A stretch of 64,000 bases of DNA from Lentilactobacillus raoultii (GCF_900411375.1 NZ_LS422988.1:1-64000), one strand, 5' to 3'. Counted from the stretch's first letter, positions 15,435 to 25,576 are shown. Notes: a model not told the origin generated them from the sequence alone. Translations and numbers: made by a program.

Positions 15435-18260
15435 ATGAATTTTTCAAAAAACGTAAGCGGTTTCTGGGGCAAAAAACGAAGAGATAAAAATGGCCAACAA
15501 CTATGGCTACCACTTATCGTTCATTTAATTGACACCTCAAATACAATGAACTGGCTGTACAAAAATTGGTTGAGCGGCGGACAGAAACAGATCCTAAAAG
15601 CGAAAACGCTAAGTCAGGACGCATTTTCCGATGAAGATATCCAAAAGCTGATTGTGTTCTTGGGATTTATGCATGACATCGGCAAGGCAACCCCTGCATT
15701 TCAGACGAAACCATCTCGTATTTGCGATGTTGAAATGGATCGAAACTTTATCAATCGATTACGGGATCATGGCTTCTCTGACCTTAAACTTCCTAACCCC
15801 AATTTAGTTGAAAAATCTCCTCATGCAACTGCTGGGGAGGCGTTGATCGAGTTTGGAGAAGATTTTAATGTGAATGAGTCAGTTGGTGCCATTATCGGTG
15901 CCCATCATGGCGTTCCGTTGGGAAAAGCACCAAGCAGAAACATTAAAGATTTTCGGTCCAATTATTACCAGGTTGATAAGTCAGGCCCTATTCAAGATGT
16001 CTGGAAATGTGCTCAAAAAGAATTGTTTGATTATGGATTACACTTAGCCGGTTATCAGTCGGGCTCTGAAATCCCATGGGTAGGCCAGCCCCAAGCTGTT
16101 ATTTTAACTGGTTTACTGACTATGGCCGATTGGTTAGCATCTAGTGAGTACTTTACAAACAAACAGAGTGATAAAGTTGAACTTTTTCCTTTGATTCCAT
16201 TCGATCAAATAGCTAGTGATGTTGATACGTCAGTGCGATTTGAGAAAGCGATTAGAGCTTGGAATTTAAACGGAAGGTGGGTTCCCCACGCTATTGAAAT
16301 GAATTCGGATCCTTACCAAAAACTTTGGGGCTTTCGTGCGCGACCTGTCCAAAAGGCGGTTATCGAAGCGGTTAATCACACCAAGGAACCTGGGATGGTT
16401 ATTATCGAGGCCAGCACTGGTTCCGGGAAAACCGAAGCAGCCCTTGTCGTAGCTGAACAACTGGCTCGTTTTGACCACGAAGATGGGATTTTCTTTGGCT
16501 TACCCACCCAAGCGACAACCAATTCAATGTTTGATCGAGTCGATGATTGGTTAAGTAAAATTGCAAAATCTCAGAAAAAGAATTTGTCCATTCGATTAAT
16601 GCACAGTAAAGCTCAATTTAATCGCCATTTTCAACGGATTCCGCATGCTAACAATATTGATGATGCAGATGATAAGTATGCCGATGGTGCGGTGACGATC
16701 AACGACTGGTTTTCTGGTAAGAAGTCAATCTTAACCAAATTTACCGTGGGGACAATCGATAATTTGTTACAAATGAGTTTGAAGCAGAAGCATCTTTTCC
16801 TAAAGCACCTTGGATTGAGTGGCAAAGTCGTCATCATTGATGAGGTTCATGCGATAGATGTCTTTATGAACCAGTATCTCGAGCAAACAATCATGTGGTT
16901 AGGCGCTTACCATGTTCCCATCATTGTTTTATCGGCAACGTTGCCAAAAGATAAACGATCAAGATTAATTAAAAGTTACTTAACTGGAAAGTATGGTTCC
17001 CTGAGTCCCAAAAAGTTTATCAAACCGGAAATTGCGCCAAAAGATTGGGAAACTACTGAATCATATCCGTTGGTTAGCATTTTGGATGGCAAGAAGTTAA
17101 CCCAAATCACAAAATTTCCGGGCCGAAATGATCAGTCACCATTTCAGATTCAAGTTAACCGAATTAATCCGAGTGATGATGAGCTAATCAATCGAGTGGT
17201 TAGCCAGTTAAAAGGCGGCGGTGTAGCCGGAATTATCGTTAATACAGTTATTCGAGCACAAAAATTGACTAAATTGGTTCCAAAAGAAATCAAATTGATG
17301 CTATTGCACGGCTCTTTTTTGGAAACGACACGGGAAAGACTGACACAACAACTTCAGGATGATATTGGCAAAGACGGTCATCGGCCTAATCGAATGATTA
17401 TTATTGGCACCCAAGTTTTAGAGCAGTCTCTCGATATCGACTTTGACGTTTTGTACACGGATATCGCACCAATTGATTTGCTTTTACAGAGAGCTGGCCG
17501 GCTCCATCGTCATCAGATTCAGCGGCCTAAGAATTTGCAAGTACCACAATTGTTTATCACCGGGATTGCTGGAGCTGGCAAATATGGTAAGGGGAATGAA
17601 ATGATCTATTCAAAATATTTGTTGATGAAAACTGACTACTTTTTACCTGATACGATCAGCATTCCAGCAATGGTTTCCAAGTTGGTACAGGCGGTGTATA
17701 GCAGTGAAACAGATGGAGAAGTAGCAGAAAAAATTCCGGGTTTGCTTAAAGCAAAAGACGCACAAGGAAAGTTTATTGATCATGAAGAATGTAAGGCGAA
17801 ATCTTTTCGAATTAAGCGGCCTCAACAGTTTGGCTACTCCACTATTCATAGTTGGCTTGAGCATAGGAATTTCGATGTTGACCGGGACCCATACATTTCG
17901 AATGCAACTGTGCGGGACATTAAGCCAACTTTAGAGGTGATTCTGCTTCAGCATACAGATGATGGTGATTTCTTAATTGACGAAGGAACTACTCGCGGTG
18001 AGAAAGTGACCATTGATGATGCTAAGTTGATTGCTCAGCAGCTGATCAAACTTCCGGTAGCTGTGACGGAAAGAAATATGAATGGTGTATTAGAGGTGCT
18101 GCAAGATCTTACTAAGAAATATTACCCGGATTGGGCAGAAAATTCTTGGTTAAAGAAATCATTAGCGTTGCCACTAGATGAGCATTTTCAGATTTCCTTA
18201 AGCGGATGGAAATTAACGTATTCAACCAAGTTTGGTCTAAGTTATGCAAAGGAGGATTAG
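15435..18260 (+). CDS. cas3: Type I-E CRISPR helicase-nuclease Cas3
   Basis: 941 residues. The N-terminal HD nuclease is shown by FMHDIGKATPAFQTK and IIGAHHGVPLG. The SF2 helicase follows: Walker A ASTGSGKTEAA, DEVH box IIDEVHAID, motif III VLSATLP, motif VI LLQRAGRLHRH. All key residues are present, so it should be able to degrade targets marked by Cascade. ATG 15435 is chosen (AAAGGAA upstream); an in-frame start at 15387 would fall at or before the predicted transcription start. It leads the cas operon; cas8e starts one base after its stop. Confidence 0.95.
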   Translation: MNFSKNVSGFWGKKRRDKNGQQLWLPLIVHLIDTSNTMNWLYKNWLSGGQKQILKAKTLSQDAFSDEDIQKLIVFLGFMHDIGKATPAFQTKPSRICDVEMDRNFINRLRDHGFSDLKLPNPNLVEKSPHATAGEALIEFGEDFNVNESVGAIIGAHHGVPLGKAPSRNIKDFRSNYYQVDKSGPIQDVWKCAQKELFDYGLHLAGYQSGSEIPWVGQPQAVILTGLLTMADWLASSEYFTNKQSDKVELFPLIPFDQIASDVDTSVRFEKAIRAWNLNGRWVPHAIEMNSDPYQKLWGFRARPVQKAVIEAVNHTKEPGMVIIEASTGSGKTEAALVVAEQLARFDHEDGIFFGLPTQATTNSMFDRVDDWLSKIAKSQKKNLSIRLMHSKAQFNRHFQRIPHANNIDDADDKYADGAVTINDWFSGKKSILTKFTVGTIDNLLQMSLKQKHLFLKHLGLSGKVVIIDEVHAIDVFMNQYLEQTIMWLGAYHVPIIVLSATLPKDKRSRLIKSYLTGKYGSLSPKKFIKPEIAPKDWETTESYPLVSILDGKKLTQITKFPGRNDQSPFQIQVNRINPSDDELINRVVSQLKGGGVAGIIVNTVIRAQKLTKLVPKEIKLMLLHGSFLETTRERLTQQLQDDIGKDGHRPNRMIIIGTQVLEQSLDIDFDVLYTDIAPIDLLLQRAGRLHRHQIQRPKNLQVPQLFITGIAGAGKYGKGNEMIYSKYLLMKTDYFLPDTISIPAMVSKLVQAVYSSETDGEVAEKIPGLLKAKDAQGKFIDHEECKAKSFRIKRPQQFGYSTIHSWLEHRNFDVDRDPYISNATVRDIKPTLEVILLQHTDDGDFLIDEGTTRGEKVTIDDAKLIAQQLIKLPVAVTERNMNGVLEVLQDLTKKYYPDWAENSWLKKSLALPLDEHFQISLSGWKLTYSTKFGLSYAKED

Positions 18261-18261
18261 T

Positions 18262-20058
18262 ATGAGCGCACGAAGTTTCAACTTGATAACTGAGCCGTGG
18301 ATCAAGGTGATTGATCGAGGGACCAACCGGGAGGAAACGGTATCGCTAACTAATCTTTTTGAGAATGCCCAAAATTACCGCCAATTTGCGGGGGAATTAC
18401 GAGCGCAGGACTTAGCGATTTTACGTTTTTTGTTGGCCATTCTAACAACGGTTTATTCGCGTTTCGATGCAGCTGGGAAACCGTACCCATGGTTGAAGGT
18501 GGATCCTGAGACACTAGAGGATATTGGTGAGGAAGATATTAGCGCATATGAAGTGGTTGGCAAAAGAGGTCCGCAGCGTTATGTTGCCGACTTATTAGAA
18601 ACATGGCGCCAATTAAATTCCCAGGGACATTTTTCAACAATCGTGGTGACATACTTACAGCACCATTCCAAGCAATTTGACCTATTTGGTGATCAGCCGT
18701 TCTATCAGGTAACTGAGGAGCAGTACAACCAATTAGTTTTGGACAAAGACCGAATATCTTTAAAAAAGCCTAAGGGAATGGTGGCAATTCGCCAGATCAA
18801 TCGGCAAATTTCTGAAAGCGGTAATAAAGTTGCCCTCTTTTCACCAAAGTCGGAATCCTATAAGGATCAAATGCCATTAGATGAACTGGTACGTTGGTTG
18901 ATTTCATATGAAAACTACAGTAGCGTCACTGACAAATCAAAGGTTAAAACAGATGAGAAAATGAGTGTTCCAGCTGGTTGGCTATATAAATTAAATCCAG
19001 TCTTTATCCAAGGGAAATCAGTTTTTGAGACCCTAATGTTGAACATGGTGCTGGTTAATCATGATGATAATAACGACCAAGGATATGTTTCTCAGAAACC
19101 GGTCTGGGAATACAACAGTGTTTTTGAGTATATTGATAAACGGAAAGGAACAAGTCGTCCCGATAATATTGCTGAACTCTACACAACGTGGTCGCGGCTT
19201 CTGTACATTGATTGGGAAACCGGGAAACCAGTGATTTTTAGCGCCGGCATCCCTATGTTTAATAATTTCGAAGCGTATATTGAACCGATGACAACTTGGC
19301 GGAAAACGAAAACGCAAAACGACGGCACACATTGGCTTCCACCACAGAAGAGGCTGAGTAATGTAAACGTTGCAATGTGGCGCAACTTTGGTCAGTATGT
19401 CAGCGTAAATCAAAATGATGATGAGATTAGTGTTGATTCTGAGCCTGGAATCGTTAAATGGCTACATCTGTTGGAAGAAAGAGGATTGATTGAGAATCAA
19501 GCAACAATCTCATTAGCGTCGGCGACCCTGATAAGGGACGATAATTCGTCATCACAGATGCCTGTGGCTGAGGTGTTTGATGATATGCGGATTAAGGCCA
19601 ATGTACTGTTTGACCCAGACCCTGACAGGTCTCAGTATTGGCCTGGAAGAATTGAAAATATGATTGACTTAACCAAAGAGAGTGATAAGAAATCCGTCGG
19701 GACCATCTATCGCACTTTCATCACAAATATTTCAAGAATCCGTAACGCGGGAACTGCCAATCAAGGTTTTGTTAATGCAGCTATGGCGTCATACTACGAT
19801 GGCTTAAATGGGCCTTTTAAAGAATGGCTCGAAGGTTTAAGTAATGATGATGATCGAGACGATAAAAGTGAAGAATGGATGAATTATCTGCGTCATTATG
19901 TATTTCAACTTGCGGATAATATTACACGGCAATTATCTCCCAGAGATATTGCCGGTTATACGGACCGTAATCGTCGTAAACATAATATCTTCATGGCAAT
20001 GAATCGATTTAAACACGATATTGCGAGTCGATTGAGAAAGGGAGAAGTGACTAAATGA
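18262..20058 (+). CDS. cas8e: Cascade large subunit Cas8e (Cse1/CasA)
   Basis: 598 residues, normal for the family. The N-terminus FNLITEPWIKVID is the Cse1 hallmark, followed by the L1-type PAM-reading region and a C-terminal helical bundle (NAAMASYYDGLNGPFKEWL region). Cse1 recognises the PAM and recruits Cas3. AAAGGAGG precedes ATG 18262, one base after the cas3 stop. Its stop overlaps the next start (ATGA). Confidence 0.93.
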   Translation: MSARSFNLITEPWIKVIDRGTNREETVSLTNLFENAQNYRQFAGELRAQDLAILRFLLAILTTVYSRFDAAGKPYPWLKVDPETLEDIGEEDISAYEVVGKRGPQRYVADLLETWRQLNSQGHFSTIVVTYLQHHSKQFDLFGDQPFYQVTEEQYNQLVLDKDRISLKKPKGMVAIRQINRQISESGNKVALFSPKSESYKDQMPLDELVRWLISYENYSSVTDKSKVKTDEKMSVPAGWLYKLNPVFIQGKSVFETLMLNMVLVNHDDNNDQGYVSQKPVWEYNSVFEYIDKRKGTSRPDNIAELYTTWSRLLYIDWETGKPVIFSAGIPMFNNFEAYIEPMTTWRKTKTQNDGTHWLPPQKRLSNVNVAMWRNFGQYVSVNQNDDEISVDSEPGIVKWLHLLEERGLIENQATISLASATLIRDDNSSSQMPVAEVFDDMRIKANVLFDPDPDRSQYWPGRIENMIDLTKESDKKSVGTIYRTFITNISRIRNAGTANQGFVNAAMASYYDGLNGPFKEWLEGLSNDDDRDDKSEEWMNYLRHYVFQLADNITRQLSPRDIAGYTDRNRRKHNIFMAMNRFKHDIASRLRKGEVTK

Positions 20059-20672
20059 CGAGTGCAAAAATACAAGATGAGATTGCTACTGGAATTGAAA
20101 CTAGCGCTGTTCGAATTATGAGCGAATTATACAATCATGGCAATTTAAATCGGGCCGCCCTAGCCGGGGCTCGAGGAGCAGCAACCATCAGCAGTCCCCG
20201 AGCACAGAAAGTCTGGCCATTAATTATGAGTCAGTTAGAAAAGTTGGATACAACTATTCGCCAAGAAGCTCCAAAAGCTAAAATTCTGAGCATTTCTGGA
20301 ACGCCCACTAATGTCGAAACGGCTTTGTATACCGCAATTCACTTTTATGCGATTCATCAGCAAGGAAGCGACCGGGTGGAATTTGGTAATTCGCGTAGAG
20401 GCAACGGGGCCACATTTTTTACCGCGTTGGCGCAATTACGGAATGTTCAGGGGATGCGAGATTCTTTGGACCGGCGGATCGACGCACTACTTGGCATGAC
20501 TAATATTCATGGAGTTATTAATGCGTTGGCCCATTTGGTTGGTATTCTCAAAGCTAAGTACACGGGCCCTCAAATTGATTATCCTCGATTAGCAAAGGAC
20601 TTGTTTGTTTTTCAGGAAGGTTATATTAGTGCTAACGCGACACGTCTTCAATGGGGACAAGAATATTATTAA
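20055..20672 (+). CDS. cas11: Cascade small subunit Cas11 (Cse2/CasB)
   Basis: 205 residues, mainly helical and basic, in the fixed position between cas8e and cas7. Visible Cse2 features are RAALAGARGAATISSPRAQKVW near residue 35 and a C-terminal helical bundle. Two copies line the Cascade belly and stabilise the R-loop. Starts within the cas8e stop. Confidence 0.9.
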   Translation: MTSAKIQDEIATGIETSAVRIMSELYNHGNLNRAALAGARGAATISSPRAQKVWPLIMSQLEKLDTTIRQEAPKAKILSISGTPTNVETALYTAIHFYAIHQQGSDRVEFGNSRRGNGATFFTALAQLRNVQGMRDSLDRRIDALLGMTNIHGVINALAHLVGILKAKYTGPQIDYPRLAKDLFVFQEGYISANATRLQWGQEYY

Positions 20673-20713
20673 TTAATCAGACAACTAACGACTGATAAGG
20701 GAGTAAGAAAATA

Positions 20714-21826
20714 ATGACTCAAAATTTATATATTGACATTAATGTTCTTCAAACGGTTCCGTCTTCGAATATTAATCGTGATGATAATGGCGCACCGAAA
20801 ACCGCTCTATATGGTGGTGTTACTCGCTCGCGAGTGTCATCTCAAAGCTGGAAGTATGCAATGCGAAAGGGGTTTGAAACGGACAACATTGAGAATGGTA
20901 TTCGAACAAAGAAAGTGGTTGAAGAGTTATCTAAAGATTTAGCAGCCGTTGACGAGTCTCTTGATGACAAATCAGCAACTCAAAAAGCCGTTGCCGTTTT
21001 GAAAAAATTCGGTATTAAATTTGAGACCGAGAAGGGGAATAAAAATAAATCAAGTGCGCTGTTAATGGTAAGTCATGGTCAAATCAAAAAATTTGCTAAA
21101 TATGTAACTGCGCATGACATTTTAAAGCAGAAAAATATTACTAGCAAAACAAAGAAGGAAATTGAAAAAGTATTATCTGGGGATCGAACCTTAGATTTGG
21201 CACTCTTTGGCCGAATGGTTGCCGATGATGCCGAATTGAATGTTGAAGGGGCTGCTCAAGTGGCACATGCGATTTCTACTCATGAAGTCGTTCCGGAGTT
21301 TGACTACTTTACGGCAACTGATGATTTATCAAAAAAGAGTGAAAGTGGCGCCGCGATGTTGGGAACTATTGAATATAATTCAGCAACCCTTTATCGATAC
21401 GCTAATTTGAATGTCAAAGAGTTAAGCGAGAATCTGGGAACCACTAATACAGTGGAAGCAGCAAAGGATTTTATAAAAGTATTTATATCCACTATGCCAA
21501 CTGGCAAGCAACATACATTTGCTAATAAAACCGTTCCGAATTATGTAATGATCAACGTTCGTACGGACACGCCCGTTAATTTAATAACGGCTTTTGAAAC
21601 ACCAGTTAGTGCAGATAATGGTTATGTTGCCAAGTCAATTGAGGCTTTGGAAACGGAATACGATGAAACACAACAATTTGTTGACGCCCCACTTTTAACG
21701 GTTGTTTTGGCAGAACGCAAGTATAATTCAATAATCGAAAATCGGGTGGATAAGTTATCTGAATTGCTGAGCCAAGTTACTGATGTGGTATCAAAGGCGG
21801 TGCAAGATGAAGACCATAACGATTAG
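20714..21826 (+). CDS. cas7: Cascade backbone subunit Cas7e (Cse4/CasC)
   Basis: 370 residues with the typical Cas7e N-terminus (LYIDINVLQTVPSSNINRDD, then YGGVTRSRVSSQSWKYAMR), which is the conserved RAMP crRNA-binding core. Six copies normally coat the crRNA spacer; a shorter guide such as the mini-CRISPR's would carry fewer. GGGAG upstream. Separated from cas11 by 41 bases and overlapping cas5 by about 20. Confidence 0.94.
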   Translation: MTQNLYIDINVLQTVPSSNINRDDNGAPKTALYGGVTRSRVSSQSWKYAMRKGFETDNIENGIRTKKVVEELSKDLAAVDESLDDKSATQKAVAVLKKFGIKFETEKGNKNKSSALLMVSHGQIKKFAKYVTAHDILKQKNITSKTKKEIEKVLSGDRTLDLALFGRMVADDAELNVEGAAQVAHAISTHEVVPEFDYFTATDDLSKKSESGAAMLGTIEYNSATLYRYANLNVKELSENLGTTNTVEAAKDFIKVFISTMPTGKQHTFANKTVPNYVMINVRTDTPVNLITAFETPVSADNGYVAKSIEALETEYDETQQFVDAPLLTVVLAERKYNSIIENRVDKLSELLSQVTDVVSKAVQDEDHND

Positions 21827-22532
21827 GCTTGCTGGCCTCTTGCAGTCATATGGAAACGAAGCCCCGTTTAATATTCGAACGACCAGTAATTATCCATCCA
21901 AGAGTGCAGTTATCGGGATGATTTCGGCGGCATTTGGGTATCAACGAGATTGTTCAAAAATTCAGATATTCAACCGGTTAGAATTCGCAGTAAGAATTGA
22001 TCAGCCGGGAAAACTATTAACTGATTTTCAGACCGTTCACACTGCTAAGTCTTCCTATACAACTCATCGTGATTATTTGCAGGACGCAGTCTTTGTTGTC
22101 GCAATTGGAAGCGACGATGAGCAATTGATTGATGATATTGATGAGGCGTTACACCATCCCAAGTATCAATTATTTCTAGGGAGAAGGGCAAATGTCCCAG
22201 CAGGGATCTTAAAGACGAAAGTATTCAAGAATACCAATCCGTTGACAGCTCTAAAGCAGTTATCTTGTCAAGCTGATGAATGGTATCAATATCAGCATTA
22301 TCAGGGGCGTGATTCTATTCAGTTGAAAGTGTTGGGTGATGCTAATCTAGTACCGGATGCTGAAAGTTTCTTGGTTAAAGATACCGTTAAGTCGTTTGAT
22401 CAAAGCCACCGTCAGCATGGCTTTAGAGCTGTAGTAGAAAGTAATGTGATTACGAAGATAATTTGGAGAGATGGAAATCGAATGAATGATAGTGGGCCAG
22501 ACACGCACCATAATCCGATGCGGTTTCTTTAG
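21807..22532 (+). CDS. cas5: Cascade subunit Cas5e (CasD)
   Basis: 241 residues. TIRLAGLLQSYGNEAPFNIR then YPSKSAVIGMISAAFGY is the Cas5e signature (RAMP fold, glycine-rich loop); it caps the 5' handle of the crRNA. ATG 21807 lies inside the end of cas7, indicating coupling; the longer in-frame start at 21783 adds non-family residues. Confidence 0.93.
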   Translation: MKTITIRLAGLLQSYGNEAPFNIRTTSNYPSKSAVIGMISAAFGYQRDCSKIQIFNRLEFAVRIDQPGKLLTDFQTVHTAKSSYTTHRDYLQDAVFVVAIGSDDEQLIDDIDEALHHPKYQLFLGRRANVPAGILKTKVFKNTNPLTALKQLSCQADEWYQYQHYQGRDSIQLKVLGDANLVPDAESFLVKDTVKSFDQSHRQHGFRAVVESNVITKIIWRDGNRMNDSGPDTHHNPMRFL

Positions 22533-22544
22533 GAGGGAATATAT

Positions 22545-23213
22545 ATGTATTTATCACGTGTTGAAATTGATGTCGGCAATCGGCAGAAAATTAAGGGTCT
22601 CACGCATCTTGGCGCTTACCATAATTGGGTGGAACAATGTTTTCCGAGTGAAATTAAAGCTGGAAAACGTGGTCGCCACCTTTGGCGAATTGATCCATTG
22701 GATGGTAAGAAGTATTTATTACTGGTAAGCGAAGAAGTTCCGGACTTGCAACAAATGGAATCTAATGGAGTTCCGGGGACCGCTGTCACTAAATTGTATG
22801 ATCAGTTTTTAGATCGTTTGAGAAAAAATCAAATCATGCAGTTTCGTTTAACGGCCAATCCAACTTATGCAATCAAAAGACCGGGAAGTAAACAACCGCG
22901 AATTGTGCCGCACATCACCATCGATAATCAACGCAACTGGTTGATAAAGCGAGCTGAGAAGTTGGGGTTCCATTTGGTACAACAGGTTCATAGCGATCTC
23001 CTTAAATCGAAAGACACATGGGCGTTTAATATTGTGAATCGAGACTACCAAATTCTTCGAAAGGGCCACCGAACGATTCGTTTGAGCCGGGTGACATTTG
23101 AAGGACTGCTTCAGATCGGTGATTTGGAGCGATTTAAGAAAACTCTGGTAAATGGAATCGGTCGTGAGAAAGCTTTTGGTATGGGCTTGATGACGGTGGT
23201 ACCATTAAGCTAA
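22545..23213 (+). CDS. cas6e: CRISPR repeat endoribonuclease Cas6e (CasE)
   Basis: 222 residues: the N-terminus MYLSRVEIDVGNRQKIKGL, a central FRLTANPTYAIK strand, and the C-terminal glycine-rich loop NGIGREKAFGMGLMTVVPL are typical of Cas6e. It cuts CRISPR repeats and stays on the 3' hairpin. AGGAGGGAA precedes ATG 22545. Last cas gene; the array leader follows at once, and no cas1 or cas2 is found. Confidence 0.94.
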   Translation: MYLSRVEIDVGNRQKIKGLTHLGAYHNWVEQCFPSEIKAGKRGRHLWRIDPLDGKKYLLLVSEEVPDLQQMESNGVPGTAVTKLYDQFLDRLRKNQIMQFRLTANPTYAIKRPGSKQPRIVPHITIDNQRNWLIKRAEKLGFHLVQQVHSDLLKSKDTWAFNIVNRDYQILRKGHRTIRLSRVTFEGLLQIGDLERFKKTLVNGIGREKAFGMGLMTVVPLS

Positions 23214-23364
23214 ATAAGGATTAGCTAGTATTGACGCAGAAAAGTCTAAAATTTTAGAATCTGACGGTAGCTGATACAAAAGCCACCTTGATTCTGATAT
23301 TGAAACTAATGAAAAATGATGATTCTTATATTTTAAAGCACTATTATATCAACGTTTGCTTAGT
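23214..23364 (+). promoter_or_regulatory. CRISPR leader
   Basis: An AT-rich stretch of about 150 bases between cas6e and the first repeat, with no gene. The intact repeats are at this end and the decayed repeat at the far end, which places the leader here. TATTAT near 23343 may be part of the array promoter. Confidence 0.55.
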
Positions 23365-23697
23365 GTATTCCCCACGTATGTAGGGGTGATCCCAAGTTCT
23401 AATAGAACGTTAAAGAACAGGCCCAGTATTCCCCACGTATGTAGGGGTGATCCTGTCTGGTGGAAAAAATCCAACAGGCGTATGGAGTATTCCCCACGTA
23501 TGTAGGGGTGATCCTTACATAATGGAATTATTAAAAGACCTGGAATTGTATTCCCCACGTATGTAGGGGTGATCCCGAATTTAAGGATGCCAATATCAAC
23601 ACCGTTTAGTATTCCCCACGTATGTAGGGGTGATTCTTATCAGTTGGTTGCCGACGTATCTAGCTTTCTGTATTTCTCACGAATGTAAGGGGTGATT
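23365..23697 (+). CRISPR. Type I-E CRISPR array, six repeats and five spacers
   Basis: Repeats of 28 bases start at 23365, 23426, 23487, 23548, 23609 and 23670, an exact 61-base period (33-base gaps). The first four are identical; the fifth has a change near its 3' end and the sixth is clearly degenerate (GTATTTCTCACGAATG...), marking the distal end. The base after each repeat is C, T, T, C, T, always a pyrimidine. This is what a PAM-derived base would give and agrees with the AAC next to the cas3-promoter match. The stem GTAGGGG differs from the mini-CRISPR GTGGGGG by one base. Confidence 0.96.
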
Positions 23698-23791
23698 TTC
23701 ACTTATGCTGCACTTTTAGCTTTGTTGATGAAATCGATGGTAGCCTAGTTGTGGATTATTACGTTTTAATGATATTATTTTTCCAAAATAT

Positions 23792-23836
23792 TAAAAAGCA
23801 GTTCTTGTGATTTCGAAAAGCGTAAGAACTGCTTTA
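23792..23836 (+). terminator. Terminator behind the CRISPR array
   Basis: AAAGCAGTTCTT pairs with AAGAACTGCTTT, followed by ATTTT. Confidence 0.7.
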
Positions 23837-23945
23837 TTTTGCATATTTGCAATCAAATGCTAATCATTATGATATAGTAATGAAAAGAAATTTGCAGTAA
23901 AATAAAAATCGTAGTATCAAATAATAAGTATTGGGGATAATCTAT

Positions 23946-25559
23946 ATGAAGCTAAACCTTAAGCGGTCGCTGTTTATTTCAGCAGCCACACTAAGCTTTT
24001 TTGCGGCTGCTGGCTTTGGGAACCAGCAGGCCAGCGCCAAAAGTTACGCGAAAGTCACATCAAATCGAACGTTGTCGATGAATCCATATGATCGAAACGT
24101 TACGTTTACTGGCAGCAATGCGCTTTATACTAAAGCAGGAACTTTAAAAGGAGCAAAATTGGTCGCTTCATCCAGTGAACTACAAAGCCTTGCCAATTCA
24201 TCGAGTTCTCAGAACAATGTCCGGGCTTACCGCATTGCACGAACGAATCGTGGTTCCATTTATTATAAGGTTGTTACGTTTGACGGCCAGTATCGTGGCT
24301 GGATTTATGGTGGCAAGAGTGATTCGGATTTCTATGGTGGGGTTTCTCAATATAGCACAACGAAATATACGGCGATGTCCAATGATCAGCAAACGGGGAC
24401 ATTTAAAATTACTAATCCGGGAACTGCCAATGATGGCAAAACCGTAACCTATAAACAGCCAGCTTGGACTCAGTATAAAGTTGGCCGGCAAATTACAGAT
24501 TCCAGTCCGTATGCCAATAAGACGTTTAAGATTGATCAGGCAGCTACCAGAACTCGTGAAGGTGATTTATGGGTTCACATTAGCGCAACTGATTCCGCCA
24601 ATTCAGCTGCCAACGGTTGGATCCTTTATTCAGGCTTAACCAAGGTTAGCGGCAGTTCAACCAATTCTAATTCCAATAGCTCAACACCAACCACCAATAA
24701 TGCGGTGCGGATTGTGTTGACTGACCCGAATGGTAATACCATTAAAGTACTTAACTATGGTAATGGCACAAAAGGCCAAACTTTGGGAACGCTAAATGGC
24801 TCAACTTGGTCATTGTCCGCCAATGACAATTCTCAAATCACAAGTCAAATTAATACGGCCTTGGCTGGAACCGGTTACTCACTTTCAAGTAGCAGTACAA
24901 ATGGTACCTTAAGTCAGGATCAGATTAGTGCGCTAGCTCAGGCTAAGTATGGCTCGTCAGTCACAATTAAGACACTTGCATTGGGGCAGGCAACCCTTTC
25001 AGTTGTGCCAAATGGTTTGACTGCTGAAGATGGACCTGTGATTAGTGATTCTGCTGCACCTAGTTTTAAAAATACTGGATGGTCATCTTTCACTATTCTG
25101 CCATTTAAATTACCTGCAATGACACCAGGGACCTTTACCGCTTCCCAATTGTATAAGATGCAATCTAGTAATAACTCTGATTATCAAAAATTGATGTTTG
25201 CAATGAATCCACCAATTATCTCAACTGCTAACGATGTCAGCGCAATTAACGCCGCATATCTAGCAGAAGCTAAGAAGGAATACCTCAAATCATCCGTACC
25301 AACGCTCCACGGTGTCAACGGATCAAAACTTTCAGCCAGTGACATTGCCAGCCGGGTAACGGGCGTTAAGTCACCGATGTATCCACAGTTTGTTAAGGAA
25401 GGCGGCTTCCTTGGAATTGGCCAACAGTACGTATTGCGTTGGTATCACCTGAACTATACCGCAACCTCAGCTGCTTCGGATGGCACGCTTGGTAGCAGCA
25501 CACCAGTTAGTGTTAATCTTACTGCTAGTGTTCCATCCAATAGTAGCTATGATAAATAA
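23946..25559 (+). CDS. S-layer-like surface protein, paralogue 3
   Basis: 537 residues from ATG 23946 (GGGGA upstream; a TTG at 23931 would include the ribosome site). Signal peptide KRSLFISAATLSFFAAAGF, cut near ASA-KSY. Shared N-terminal domain to about residue 235 ([55 protein letters not shown]). Ser/Asn/Thr linker, then one repeat of the type found twice in paralogue 2 (NAVRIVLTDPNG ... YGSSVTI), then a unique C-terminus. First S-layer gene after the CRISPR locus and a close relative of paralogue 2 on the other side. Confidence 0.78.
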   Translation: MKLNLKRSLFISAATLSFFAAAGFGNQQASAKSYAKVTSNRTLSMNPYDRNVTFTGSNALYTKAGTLKGAKLVASSSELQSLANSSSSQNNVRAYRIARTNRGSIYYKVVTFDGQYRGWIYGGKSDSDFYGGVSQYSTTKYTAMSNDQQTGTFKITNPGTANDGKTVTYKQPAWTQYKVGRQITDSSPYANKTFKIDQAATRTREGDLWVHISATDSANSAANGWILYSGLTKVSGSSTNSNSNSSTPTTNNAVRIVLTDPNGNTIKVLNYGNGTKGQTLGTLNGSTWSLSANDNSQITSQINTALAGTGYSLSSSSTNGTLSQDQISALAQAKYGSSVTIKTLALGQATLSVVPNGLTAEDGPVISDSAAPSFKNTGWSSFTILPFKLPAMTPGTFTASQLYKMQSSNNSDYQKLMFAMNPPIISTANDVSAINAAYLAEAKKEYLKSSVPTLHGVNGSKLSASDIASRVTGVKSPMYPQFVKEGGFLGIGQQYVLRWYHLNYTATSAASDGTLGSSTPVSVNLTASVPSNSSYDK

Positions 25560-25576
25560 TCAATCATTATATTCTT

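Noticed and set aside
23349-23558. Antisense open frame across the CRISPR array
   Set aside because: Its repeated TPTYVGNT-like words are just translated CRISPR repeats.
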